Source: JBFWUM01 sp050247255 (GTDB taxonomy: Bacteria > Acidobacteriota > Vicinamibacteria > Vicinamibacterales > UBA2999). Taken from it: DNA of 64,000 nucleotides. Shown piece after piece: positions 8,951 through 17,192 of this stretch (position 1 is the stretch's first letter; each line of letters begins with the position of its first letter). A program made the position numbers and the translations under genes. The stretch lies in the NCBI GenBank assembly GCA_050247255.1, contig JBFWUM010000011.1, positions 1 through 64,000 on the forward strand. The letters run 5' to 3'. Under the pieces are notes generated by a model. It was given only the letters and a program-made list of their open reading frames with translations, searched no databases and was not told the DNA's origin.

Positions 8951-9393
8951 CCGTGCAGCGCGGCGAGCGGGTGATAGTGCGGGGCCTCTCCTTCTCCACA
9001 CACGATCCCGTCGGCAACGGCAAGCCAGGCGTGTGCCTGCAGCTGCGCATCGTCCCGGCGGACGCCGAGCACGACGGTGCTCGGGATGCGGCGCCTGCCC
9101 AGCATCAACCGGCCGGCCAGGGCCCGCGTCAGGCACGTCGTCTCGATCGGCAGCCGCGCCGAGGCCGCCGACAGCGCGCGCGCAACGTTTGCCGCCCGCC
9201 GCTGCGGCGTGCGCTCGATGGCCACAGGCCCCATCGGGCGCGGGGCGACGCCAAACAGGCGAACCACCAGCCGAAACGCCAGCAGGCGCAGCAGGACCCG
9301 CGTGATCAGAATGGCGACCGCCGCTTCCGCGGCTCGCGCGTGCGCGCGTGAGATCCGCATGACCAGGTGGCATGATACCCGACGTGTCGGCAT
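8947..9393 (-). CDS. Lasso peptide leader protease (B2, transglutaminase-like)
   Basis: 148 aa. It carries the B2 Cys-His core: TTCLTRALAGRLMLGRR with Cys87, then LQAHAWLAV with His121. Usual B2 length is about 140-150. It cuts the leader peptide from the precursor. The start at 9393 has a good ribosome site (GGGAGG); an internal ATG at 9360 also fits. With the 9393 start it overlaps the divergent nucleotidyltransferase gene head-to-head by 22 bp. No separate B1/PqqD-like recognition protein is visible nearby. Confidence 0.85.
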   Translation of the reverse strand: MPTRRVSCHLVMRISRAHARAAEAAVAILITRVLLRLLAFRLVVRLFGVAPRPMGPVAIERTPQRRAANVARALSAASARLPIETTCLTRALAGRLMLGRRRIPSTVVLGVRRDDAQLQAHAWLAVADGIVCGEGEAPHYHPLAALHG

Positions 9394-10556
9394 CGCCCCT
9401 CCCGGCTGCGCTCGAGTTCGATCCGGCGCTGGAGATCCTGCTCGCCTGCGCCCGCCGGGACCTGCGGCCCGTCGATCGCGAGCGGGCGAATCGCGCGCTC
9501 GCGGCCGGAGTGGACTGGCGGCGCGCCGTGGCCCTCGCGCGCCGGCATCGCCTCGTGCCGCTGCTCCACCGCCATGCCGCCGCCATTGCGATCCCGGACC
9601 CGGCGCGCGACGAACTGCGCCACCTGGCGGACCGCGCGGCGCGGCACAGCCTGCGGCTCGTCCAGGAACTGATCGGCCTCCTCGACGCCTGTGCCAACGC
9701 CGGCCTGCGCATCGTGCCGCTCAAGGGGCCGGTGCTCGCCGATTGCGCGTACGGCTCGCCGGCGCTGCGCCATGTGGACGACCTCGACCTGCTCTATCGG
9801 GCCGAAGACTTCCGCGCGCTGAAAACCATCCTGCGCGCGCGCGGATTCGAGGTGCCCGCCTGGGACACGCCTGACCCCCGGCTCTATGGAAGTTTTCACG
9901 CGGTCACGCTGCGCGGGCCTCGCGGGGCCTTCACGATCGATCTCCACACCGCCCTGCTGGCGCCGCGGGGAAGGCGCCGCTGGTCGTATGACCTGATGGC
10001 ACCGCGGCTGCGTCAACGCGGCTTCCTGGGACGGCCAATCGAGTACCTGTCCGACGCCGACGCGCTCGTCTATGCCTGCGAGCATGGCGGCGGGCATGCG
10101 TGGCAACGCCTCGAGTGGATGGCGGCAGCGGCTGCGCTTCACGAGCAATTTGCGGGGGACCCTCGCGAGCTCGCGGAGGCGATCGAGTTCTTCGGCGCGC
10201 GACGTCGCGTCGCGTCGGCGCTCGCGCTCGCCGCGTCTCTCCTGGGAACGAGAGCCCCAGACTCCGGGCCGGATCTCCGGGTCCGGGCCTCGACGCGCCT
10301 CGTGTCCGCGAGGCTGCGCGACCCGTTCCGCGCAGGCCGTGACGTCTCGATCTTCGAGATCTTTGCCTACCAGCTGCTCACCGACCCCACGCTCGCCGCC
10401 GGGGTGCACCGCTGCTGGATTACCTTCACGCGCGCGACGCCCGCGGAGGGAACGCCGTCGCGATCGCGGGTTATCGGGGTGATACGGCGGCAGCTGGGAT
10501 TGGTGCGCCGGCACCTTGGCCGGCCGCGGCCATCGCCAGGAAGAACTCGCAGATGA
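9372..10556 (+). CDS. Nucleotidyltransferase family protein of lasso-cluster type
   Basis: 394 aa. The motif LKGPVLADCAYGSPALRHVDDLDLL matches the NTP_transf_5-like family in its key residues: Gly, then Arg-His-x-Asp-Asp-Leu-Asp-Leu as the metal-binding pair. Such genes are common companions of lasso clusters carrying an HPr-kinase-like enzyme, and the reaction is unproven. ATG at 9372 follows AGGTGG closely. Its 5' end overlaps B2 and its 3' end overlaps dusB (convergent) by 86 bp, so the reading frame is boxed in on both sides. It may further modify the phosphorylated peptide; that is inference. Confidence 0.75.
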   Translation: MIPDVSASPLPAALEFDPALEILLACARRDLRPVDRERANRALAAGVDWRRAVALARRHRLVPLLHRHAAAIAIPDPARDELRHLADRAARHSLRLVQELIGLLDACANAGLRIVPLKGPVLADCAYGSPALRHVDDLDLLYRAEDFRALKTILRARGFEVPAWDTPDPRLYGSFHAVTLRGPRGAFTIDLHTALLAPRGRRRWSYDLMAPRLRQRGFLGRPIEYLSDADALVYACEHGGGHAWQRLEWMAAAAALHEQFAGDPRELAEAIEFFGARRRVASALALAASLLGTRAPDSGPDLRVRASTRLVSARLRDPFRAGRDVSIFEIFAYQLLTDPTLAAGVHRCWITFTRATPAEGTPSRSRVIGVIRRQLGLVRRHLGRPRPSPGRTRR

Positions 10557-11592
10557 TGTCGCGCAGCTGCGGCAGGCTCTCCGCGCTGTTGATGCGCACG
10601 CGAAGCTGTGAGCCGCCGTCGAGGCCCTTGGAGTACCAGGACATCAGGGCGCGGAGCTTGTTGATCACCCAACGATCGTGCCTGGTGCTTGGTGCTTGGG
10701 GCTCAGTGCCTGGGGCGACGTGGCGGAAGCCTTTTTCCTCGTGCACGCGCTCGTGCTGCAGCAGGTCGATGTAGTCCAGCAGGAACTGCCCGCGCTCCTC
10801 CATCGTCACCACCCGCGGCGGGCGGCCGGCGGCGATGTCGGCGGCCTGCGCGAGGATCCAGGGGTTGCGCAGCACCCCGCGGCCAACCAGCACGCCGGAG
10901 ATCTTCCGGCTGAAGCCGGAAGCCACGGGTTCACCCGTCCTCGCAACCGACAGCCTCTCGATAATCTGCTCGGGCTCGACGCAATCGCCGCTGCCGAGTA
11001 CGGGGATCTCCAGCTCGCTCGCCACCTGTGACACGAGGTCCCAGTCGGCGGATCCGGTGTACGACTGCTCCGCCGTGCGGCCATGAATGGTGACGGCGGC
11101 GGCGCCGGCATCCTGCACCCGCTTCGCCAGCTCCGGGGCGTTGCGCGAGCGGTCGTTCCAGCCGGCACGCATCTTCACGGTCACCGGGATCTTCACCGCC
11201 TTCGTCATCGCCCGGATCACGGTGGCGGCGTGCTCCGGCTCCTTCATCAGGCTGCAGCCGGCGTTGTATTTCGCAATCTTCGGCACCGGGCAGCCCATGT
11301 TGACGTCGACGATGTCGGCGCCCATGCCCTCGACGATCTGGGCGGCGGCCGCCATCTTCTCCGGGTCGCCGCCGAAGATCTGAATGGAGACCGGCCGCTC
11401 TTCCTCGGTGTACTCGGCGTACTCGAGCGTGCGGTCGATGCCGCGCACGAGCCCCTCGCTCGACACCATCTCCGTCACCACGAGCCCGCACCCGCCCTGG
11501 CGCTTGACCAGGCGGCGAAAGGCCGTGTCCGTCATCCCCGCCATGGGCGCAATGACAAACGGCGACGGGAGTTGAACGTTACCGATCTTCAT
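10471..11592 (-). CDS. dusB: tRNA-dihydrouridine synthase (DusB-like)
   Basis: 373 aa from ATG at 11592 (MKIGNVQLPSPFVIAPMAG). FMN-dependent reduction of uridine in tRNA. Motifs seen: APMAGMTDTAFR, MGCPVPKIAKYNAGCSLM with the catalytic Cys, KMRAGW, ITIHGRT-like VTIHGRTAEQSYTG, GSGD and VGRGVLRNPW. Two non-family stretches are in frame. One, GEPVASGFSRKISG before VGRG, is encoded by a palindromic element. The other, GTEPQAPSTRH, lies in the C-terminal helical domain and comes from a GTGCCTGG-type tract. An upstream GTG at 11598 is possible but less likely. The 3' end overlaps the nucleotidyltransferase gene. Confidence 0.92.
   Translation of the reverse strand: MKIGNVQLPSPFVIAPMAGMTDTAFRRLVKRQGGCGLVVTEMVSSEGLVRGIDRTLEYAEYTEEERPVSIQIFGGDPEKMAAAAQIVEGMGADIVDVNMGCPVPKIAKYNAGCSLMKEPEHAATVIRAMTKAVKIPVTVKMRAGWNDRSRNAPELAKRVQDAGAAAVTIHGRTAEQSYTGSADWDLVSQVASELEIPVLGSGDCVEPEQIIERLSVARTGEPVASGFSRKISGVLVGRGVLRNPWILAQAADIAAGRPPRVVTMEERGQFLLDYIDLLQHERVHEEKGFRHVAPGTEPQAPSTRHDRWVINKLRALMSWYSKGLDGGSQLRVRINSAESLPQLRDIICEFFLAMAAAGQGAGAPIPAAAVSPR
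10903..10922. repeat. Palindromic element (CTTCCGGC family) inside dusB
   Basis: A perfect 8-bp stem (CTTCCGGC / GCCGGAAG) with a TGAA loop, followed by GCCAC. It is the same half-element seen in mfd (15885-15904) and between atpA and atpH. It is read through in frame, giving ASGFSRK in the protein. Confidence 0.8.
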
Positions 11593-11602
11593 GATCACAA
11601 AA

Positions 11603-11690
11603 GATCACAGGAGGACGGAGAAAGGAGATTCTTCTGGTACGTACAAGAAAACACTCCTTCCTCCTTTCTCCTGTGAAATATCCGTGTCTC
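11603..11690. repeat. GATCACAGGAG inverted-repeat element after the upxY-like stop
   Basis: The left arm (GATCACAGGAGGACGGAGAA) and the right arm (CTCCTTTCTCCTGTGAAATA) form a long imperfect hairpin about 88 bp across. On the minus strand it begins right at the TGA of the NusG-like gene (TGAGACACGGA). The same family occurs after parA and yidC and around the GxxExxY remnant. Confidence 0.8.
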
Positions 11691-12216
11691 AGTAGGCCCT
11701 GACGTCCGCGGCGTCGACTTCGACGCTCACGGCCTGGCCGATCAGGTCGACGGCGAGCACCAGGCGGGCCTTCTCGTTCTTCCGCACCAGCCGGCCGACG
11801 ACGCCCTTGAGGGGACCGTGGACGACCTCGACCATCATCCCTTCGTGAATCAGCGGGCACGGGTCGTAGGCGAGATCGCTCTCAACCAGCTGGCGGATGC
11901 CATCGAGCTCGTGCTCGGGGATCGGCGCCGGCTCACCCTCGAACGAGATGATGCTGACCACGCCGGTGCACTTCAGGATCGGCAGCCGCTCGCGGGCGTT
12001 GAACCGGGCGAAGCAGTAGCCGGGAAAGAGCGGCCAGTCGATCTTCTTCTTGCGGTCCTTCCACCGGCTCCACTTGGTGATCGTCGGCAGGAACGCCTCG
12101 ATGTGCTTCTGCTCGAGCTGCTCGCGGACGACCTGCTCGTGGCGCGACCGCGTCCAGAGCGCGTACCACTGCACCTCGGTGTCGGTCGCCGGCGTAACGG
12201 GAGACGTGTGGAGCAT
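11689..12216 (-). CDS. NusG-like transcription antiterminator, UpxY type
   Basis: 175 aa. The N-terminal NGN domain has WYALWTRSRHEQ and LFPGYCFARF, and the KOW motif lies at residues ~125-155 (EGMMVEVVHGPLKGVVGRLVR). These specialised NusG paralogues bind RNA polymerase and allow transcription of long polysaccharide or secondary-metabolite operons. It is not the housekeeping nusG, which normally sits with secE and rplK. It follows the SurA-like gene by 7 bp in the same direction. Which operon it controls cannot be read here; the wzm-wzt group a few genes upstream is one candidate. Confidence 0.8.
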   Translation of the reverse strand: MLHTSPVTPATDTEVQWYALWTRSRHEQVVREQLEQKHIEAFLPTITKWSRWKDRKKKIDWPLFPGYCFARFNARERLPILKCTGVVSIISFEGEPAPIPEHELDGIRQLVESDLAYDPCPLIHEGMMVEVVHGPLKGVVGRLVRKNEKARLVLAVDLIGQAVSVEVDAADVRAY

Positions 12217-12223
12217 GCGCGCG

Positions 12224-13518
12224 TCAGTTCGCGGCGGCCTGCGTCTCCGCCGGGGCCGAGGCCTTGCGCTGCGCCAGCGCCTGCTCGTAGGCCTTCTTGA
12301 GCTCCTCGTTGCGCCACACGATGGTGGCTTCGCCGCGCAGCTTCTCGAGATAGCGCAGCCGCTCGGCGGCGAGCTTCGTCTGGCCGAGCCTGTTGCCGAT
12401 GTCGTTGCGCGCTTCCTCGAACGTGCGCGTCCGGCCTTCGACGCGATCCTCGAGCGTGAGGAGCTGGTAGCCGCGGTCGGTGCGCAGCGGCTCGGAGATG
12501 TCGCCGACCTGCATCTTCGCCAGCATGTCCTGGAGCTGCGGCGCGAGTTCTTCCTCGGAGATCGGCCCGATCAGCCCGCCATTGGCCTTCGATCCCGAAT
12601 CGGAGACCTCGGCCGCAAGCCGCGCGAACGGCTCACCGCCCAGCAGCCGGTTGCGCACGCTCCGCGCCTCGGCCAGCGCCTCATCGTCCTGGGCCGCGTT
12701 GACGCCGCGATCGGTGACCGGCACCGCGATCAGGATCTCGCGCAGCGTGATCTGCGCCGGCGTCGTGAACTCGGCCATGTTGGCCTGGTAGTACTCACGC
12801 GCCTCTTCGTCGTTGATGCTGATGCGCTGCATGACTTCCTGCTGCTGCACCTGCGACACGAGCATCTGCCGCTCGAGGCTCCGCCGCAGGTCGGCCAGTG
12901 TCATCCCCTCGGCCTTGAGCGCCTCCTGGAACCGCGCCTCGTCGGTCAGGTTGTTCTCTTTCTTGATGTTCTCGACGATCTGCGTGAACTGCGCGTCGCC
13001 GAGGACGAAGCCGAGCTCGCGGCCGCGCTGGACCATCAACAGCTCGTCGACCGCGTCGAGCACGAGCTGCGGCGTGATTTCGGCTATCGCCCGCTGCAGC
13101 TCCTGGCTGGCCGGGTTCACGTTGGCGAGCTCGGGACGGCTGCGGAGGGCGTTGACCTGCCGCTGCTCGAACTCGCTCGTGGTGAGGATGTCGCCGTTGA
13201 TCCGGACGAGCACCTGCTCGATGACCTCCTGGGCCGCCAGCGGGGCGNNNNNNNNNNNNNNNNNNNNNNNNNNNNNNNNNNNNNNNNNNNNNNNNNNNNN
13301 NNNNNNNNNNNNNNNNNNNNNNNNNNNNNNNNNNNNNNNNNNNNNNNGTTGGCGAGCTCGGGACGGCTGCGGAGGGCGTTGACCTGCCGCTGCTCGAACT
13401 CGCTCGTGGTGAGGATGTCGCCGTTGATCCGGACGAGCACCTGCTCGATGACCTCCTGGGCCGCCAGCGGGGCGGCGAGGAGGAGGGCGACGACGGGAGC
13501 CGCGAGGCGCATTAGCAT
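12224..13518 (-). CDS. SurA-like periplasmic peptidyl-prolyl isomerase (interrupted by assembly gap)
   Basis: Signal peptide at ATG 13518 (MLMRLAAPVVALLLAAPLAA), then the SurA N-terminal helices (VLVRINGDILTTSEFEQRQ) and one parvulin PPIase domain (ITLREILIAVPV, GGLIGPISEEELAPQLQDML, GYQLLTLEDR). It helps fold outer-membrane proteins. The 100-N gap falls in the N-terminal part, but the 127 bp on either side are identical. Removing one copy plus the Ns (227 bp) restores one frame of 355 residues. The apparent break is therefore an assembly artefact. Confidence 0.85.
13248..13347. other. Assembly gap with 127-bp duplicated flanks
   Basis: 100 Ns. The 127 bp at 13121-13247 are repeated exactly at 13348-13474. 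It is a scaffold join of contigs that really overlap. Confidence 0.95.
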
Positions 13519-13550
13519 GTTATTTCCTTGGAACTCAGTATTTTACCGCA

Positions 13551-13637
13551 GGAGCCCGGAGCCCGGGACTTTAGTCCCGGAATTGGAGCCCGGGACTTCA
13601 GTCCCGGAAGGGGCCGGCACTAAAGTGCCGGGCTCCG
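13551..13637. repeat. Three consecutive hairpins (CCGGGACT family) between surA-like gene and mfd
   Basis: Stems at 13563-13580, 13590-13607 and 13614-13631, each 8 bp with a 2-nt loop; the first two are CCGGGACT/AGTCCCGG and the third CCGGCACT/AGTGCCGG. Each is bordered by GGAGCC or GGCTCC. The last copy ends a few bases before the mfd stop. No U-tract, so this is not a classic terminator. Confidence 0.85.
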
Positions 13638-13639
13638 GC

Positions 13640-16600
13640 TCAGGCCAGGGCCCGCAGCAACCCTTCGAGGCGGCTGAACATGCCTCCCTCGGCCCGGGGG
13701 TCGGCCTCCGGTTTCTTCAGGATCTCTTCCTTGGTAAACCCGGCTTTGACCTCTCCAGCCGTTGCCCTCGCTGTCCACCAGGAGGGCTGTCTCCGTCCGC
13801 CGGCCGCCCGCTGCCCGCTGCCCGCTTCAGCCGCATCCAAATCCAGCTTCAGCGACACCGGCGGCACCAGCACGGCGCCCGGGTAGTCATGAACAGTCTT
13901 CACCAGGCGCATCGGGTCGACCTTCGCATTGGGCCTGAACCTTATGACGACCAGGCGCCCGTCGCGGTCGATGCTTTCGACGCCGAGCCTGTCGGCCATG
14001 ATGCGGATGCGGCCGTACTCAGCCAGGTTGAGCACGGAATCCGGCGGATCCCCGTAGCGATCGCGCAGCTCGTCGAGGGTGCCGTCGAGTTCCGGCTCGC
14101 TGCGTGCCGCGGCCACCTTGCGGTAGACCATCAACCGCTGGTTCATGTCGGGCACGTACTGCTCGTCGATCTTCAGGTCGACCAGCAGGTTCACGGTCGC
14201 CCGCAGGTCGTCCTCGATCTCTTCGCCCTTCAGCTCGCGCACGGTCTCTTCGAGCAGCTTCATGTACATCTCGAAGCCGACGGTGTCGATGTGCCCGCTC
14301 TGCTCGCCGCCGAGGAGGTTGCCGGCGCCGCGAATCTCGAGATCGAGCGCCGCCACGCGGAACCCTGATCCGAGATCGCTGAACTCCTTGATCGCCGCCA
14401 GCCGCTTGCGCGCCACGGGCGAGAGCGACTCCTGCGGCGGGATCAGCAGGTAGGCATAGGCGGCGCGATCGGACCGGCCGACGCGGCCGCGCAACTGGTA
14501 GAGCTGCGCCAGGCCGTAGCGATCCGCGCGATTGATGATGATTGTGTTGGCGTTCGGGATGTCGAGCCCGTTCTCGACGATCGTCGTCGCCAGCAGGACA
14601 TCGAACGTCCGCTCGACGAAGCCGAGCATGGCGCGCTCGAGCTCCTCCTCACCCATCTGCCCGTGACCAATGGCAATCCGCGCCTCCGGCACCAGCCGGC
14701 GCAGCAGGTCGCCGATGGCGAAGATCGACTCGACGCGGTTGTGCACGAAATAGACCTGTCCGCCGCGCGCCAGCTCGTTCTTCACGGCGCGCTCGATGAC
14801 CGGGGCATCGAACTTCACGACGTTGGTCTGGATCGAGAGGCGATCCTTCGGCGGCGTCTCGATGATCGACATGTCGCGGATGCCGACGAGCGACATGTTC
14901 AGCGTGCGCGGAATCGGCGTCGCCGTCATCGTCAGCACGTCGACCTTCTTGCGCATCTGCTTGATGCGCTCCTTGTGCGCGACGCCGAAGCGCTGCTCTT
15001 CGTCGACCACCAGCAGGCCGAGATCCTTGAACAGCACGTCCTTCGACAGCAGGCGGTGGGTGCCGACGATGATGTCGACCTTCCCGGAGGCGACGCCGGC
15101 GAGGACGTCCTTCGTCTCCTGCTTCGTACGGAAGCGGCTGACCATGTCGACGGTCACCGGGAAGCCGGCGAAGCGATCGCGCAGCGTCTTCTGGTGCTGA
15201 AACGCCAGCACCGTCGTCGGCGCCAGGAAGGCGACCTGCTTGCCGTCCATCACCGCCTTGAACGCCGCGCGCATGGCCACCTCCGTCTTGCCGTAGCCGA
15301 CGTCGCCGCACAGCAGTCGATCCATCGGCGTTGACGATTCCATGTCGCGCTTGATGTCGGCGATGGCCGTCGCCTGGTCCGTCGTCAGCTCGTACGGGAA
15401 CGCGCCCTCGAACTCCTCCTGCCAATGCGTGTCGGCGCCGAACGCGTGCCCGGGCACCGCCTTGCGCTGGGCGTAGAGCTTGAGCAGCTCCTCCGCCATG
15501 TCGCGCATGGCCTTCTTGACGCGGGTCTTCGCCTTCTCCCAGGTCGTCCCACCGAGCTTGTCGAGCGCGGGGCGCGTGCCGCCGGTGTACTTCTGGATGA
15601 GGTCGAGCCGCTCGACCGGGACGAACAGCTTGTCTTCGCCGTGGTAGCGGAGCTCGAGGAACTCCTGCAGCTCCGGCGCGGCGGCGCCGTAGGCGCGGCC
15701 GGCGGGATGGAGCTGCTTGAGGCCGACGAACTCGCCGATGCCGTGATCGACATGGACGACGAGATCGCCGACCTTGAGGTCGCGCAGGTCCGAGAGGAAC
15801 GTCTTCGCCAGGTTGCGCCGCTTTTCCGGGGCGCGGCGCTCCTCCTCGAAGACGTCGGTCTCGGCGTAAACCTGAAGCCCGTGGCTTCCGGCTTCAGCCG
15901 GAAGACCTTCCGCCTGAAGGCGGAAGCCACCAGAAAGCCTGAAGCCGCGCGACAGCGTGCCGACGGCAACGAGCACGATGGCGGCGTGGGAGTCTTCCGC
16001 GCGCTCCACCGGGACGGCGACGATGTCGTATTCCTGGAGGATCTCGACCGTGCGCTCGGCGCGGCCGGCGCTTTCGGCGACGAACAGCGCCGTGTCGCCG
16101 CGCTCGCGCGCCTGCCGCACGTCGGCAATCCAGTCGCCGACGCGCCCACGAAATTCCAATGCGGGTTGGCAGGAAATGAAAATGGGGTCAGACCCCCTTA
16201 CAGAATCGTCATCGTCGAGGGCGAGTTCCTCGAGGCGGGGGGCGCTCACGACCCGGGGTTCGATGTCGCTCCATTCGATGAACAGCTGGTCCGGCGCGGC
16301 GGCGACGACGTGGCCGCGGGTGCCAGCGTCTTCGTAGCTCGATGCCAGCTGGTCGCGCACGCGCTGGAGCTGGTCGGACACCTGGTCGAACTCGGAAACG
16401 ACGATGCGGAGACCGTGCTCGGAGAGAAATTCGGTGACGGGGATCAGGTCCGGCTCGTCCTCATCGAAACGCTCGCGGACGGGGACAACCAGCACCTGGT
16501 CGGCGGCGGTGGTCGACCGCTGTGTTCCCGGATCGAACCGGCGCAGCGACTCCACCATGTCGCCGACGAACTCGATGCGAACCGGCTCCGCATCAGCCGC

Positions 16601-17182
16601 CGGGAACACGTCGAGGATGCCGCCGCGCACGGTGAACGAGCCGTGTTCGTCCACCGGATCTTCTCGCGTGAACCCGCCATCCGCCAGGAGATCGGCCAGC
16701 GCCAGCGGCTCGATCTCGGTTCCAGGCTTGATCTCAATGGATGCGCGCATCAGGCGCGACGGCGGGCTGACCTTCGGCAGGAGCGCAGCCGCCGATGCCA
16801 CGATGAGGCGCGCGGTGCCGGTTGCGGCCGCGTAGAGCGCGCGTGCGCGTGCTGATGACACGCGGAAGTGCGGCGTCATGCCGCGATAGGGATCGACCTG
16901 GAGCGACGGGAACGGCAGCACGGCCCGTTCGACGTCTGCCTCGGACGCTCCCTCGAGCGCCGCATAGAAGAACCGCGCGTCGCTCGTGACCTGCTCGACA
17001 TCCCGATCGGTCGGCACCACGAGCAGCGTGACGCCGCGCTTGACGCGCGCGCCGGCAACGGCGGCCAGCGCCTTGGCGGCCGGCGTCAGGCCGGCGATCA
17101 CGGCGGCCGAGCCATCGAGCCCCGTGCGGGCGATCGCCTGACTGAAAAGGGCGCGAAGGGTGAGGGAGGTGGTCGCTGGCAT
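13640..17182 (-). CDS. mfd: Transcription-repair coupling factor Mfd
   Basis: 1,180 aa from ATG at 17182 (MPATTSLTLRALFSQ). The ATPase translocates stalled RNA polymerase and recruits UvrA. UvrB-like N-terminal part (PFPSLQVDPYRGMTPHFRV), RNA polymerase interaction domain (GDLVVHVDHGIGEFVGL), helicase motifs LLCGDVGYGKTEVAMRA (Walker A), VVDEEQRF (DEEQ box), TMTATPIPRTL, and the C-terminal TRCF domain. About 20 extra residues (GFRLSGGFRLQAEGLPAEAG) come from a double palindromic element at 15871-15946, inserted in frame just before the RID. An upstream extension to 17347 is unlikely because it would run through a terminator hairpin. Confidence 0.95.
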   Translation of the reverse strand: MPATTSLTLRALFSQAIARTGLDGSAAVIAGLTPAAKALAAVAGARVKRGVTLLVVPTDRDVEQVTSDARFFYAALEGASEADVERAVLPFPSLQVDPYRGMTPHFRVSSARARALYAAATGTARLIVASAAALLPKVSPPSRLMRASIEIKPGTEIEPLALADLLADGGFTREDPVDEHGSFTVRGGILDVFPAADAEPVRIEFVGDMVESLRRFDPGTQRSTTAADQVLVVPVRERFDEDEPDLIPVTEFLSEHGLRIVVSEFDQVSDQLQRVRDQLASSYEDAGTRGHVVAAAPDQLFIEWSDIEPRVVSAPRLEELALDDDDSVRGSDPIFISCQPALEFRGRVGDWIADVRQARERGDTALFVAESAGRAERTVEILQEYDIVAVPVERAEDSHAAIVLVAVGTLSRGFRLSGGFRLQAEGLPAEAGSHGLQVYAETDVFEEERRAPEKRRNLAKTFLSDLRDLKVGDLVVHVDHGIGEFVGLKQLHPAGRAYGAAAPELQEFLELRYHGEDKLFVPVERLDLIQKYTGGTRPALDKLGGTTWEKAKTRVKKAMRDMAEELLKLYAQRKAVPGHAFGADTHWQEEFEGAFPYELTTDQATAIADIKRDMESSTPMDRLLCGDVGYGKTEVAMRAAFKAVMDGKQVAFLAPTTVLAFQHQKTLRDRFAGFPVTVDMVSRFRTKQETKDVLAGVASGKVDIIVGTHRLLSKDVLFKDLGLLVVDEEQRFGVAHKERIKQMRKKVDVLTMTATPIPRTLNMSLVGIRDMSIIETPPKDRLSIQTNVVKFDAPVIERAVKNELARGGQVYFVHNRVESIFAIGDLLRRLVPEARIAIGHGQMGEEELERAMLGFVERTFDVLLATTIVENGLDIPNANTIIINRADRYGLAQLYQLRGRVGRSDRAAYAYLLIPPQESLSPVARKRLAAIKEFSDLGSGFRVAALDLEIRGAGNLLGGEQSGHIDTVGFEMYMKLLEETVRELKGEEIEDDLRATVNLLVDLKIDEQYVPDMNQRLMVYRKVAAARSEPELDGTLDELRDRYGDPPDSVLNLAEYGRIRIMADRLGVESIDRDGRLVVIRFRPNAKVDPMRLVKTVHDYPGAVLVPPVSLKLDLDAAEAGSGQRAAGGRRQPSWWTARATAGEVKAGFTKEEILKKPEADPRAEGGMFSRLEGLLRALA
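15871..15946. repeat. Double palindromic element in frame within mfd, with 9-bp flanking direct repeats
   Basis: Hairpins at 15885-15904 (cttccggcttcagccggaag) and 15907-15926 (cttccgcctgaaggcggaag), bordered by GTGGCTTCC and GGAAGCCAC. CCTGAAGCC occurs at 15871-15879 and again at 15938-15946, directly flanking a 58-bp insert. This looks like a target-site duplication. Confidence 0.8.
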
Positions 17183-17192
17183 GTACGTACAA

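Noticed and set aside
8950..9724. N-terminal extension of the HPr-kinase-like gene
   Set aside because: It lies in another frame of the B2 gene, is Arg/Ser-rich, and the ATGATG at 8950 overlaps the B2 stop as expected for coupled genes.
11603..11690. GATCACAGGAG hairpin as an intrinsic terminator
   Set aside because: Long imperfect stem without U-tract, and near-identical copies at other loci; treated as a repeat element, though it may still affect transcript ends.
12224..13518. SurA-like gene as a pseudogene or two partial genes
   Set aside because: The break coincides with an N gap bordered by 127-bp duplicates; collapsing restores one frame.
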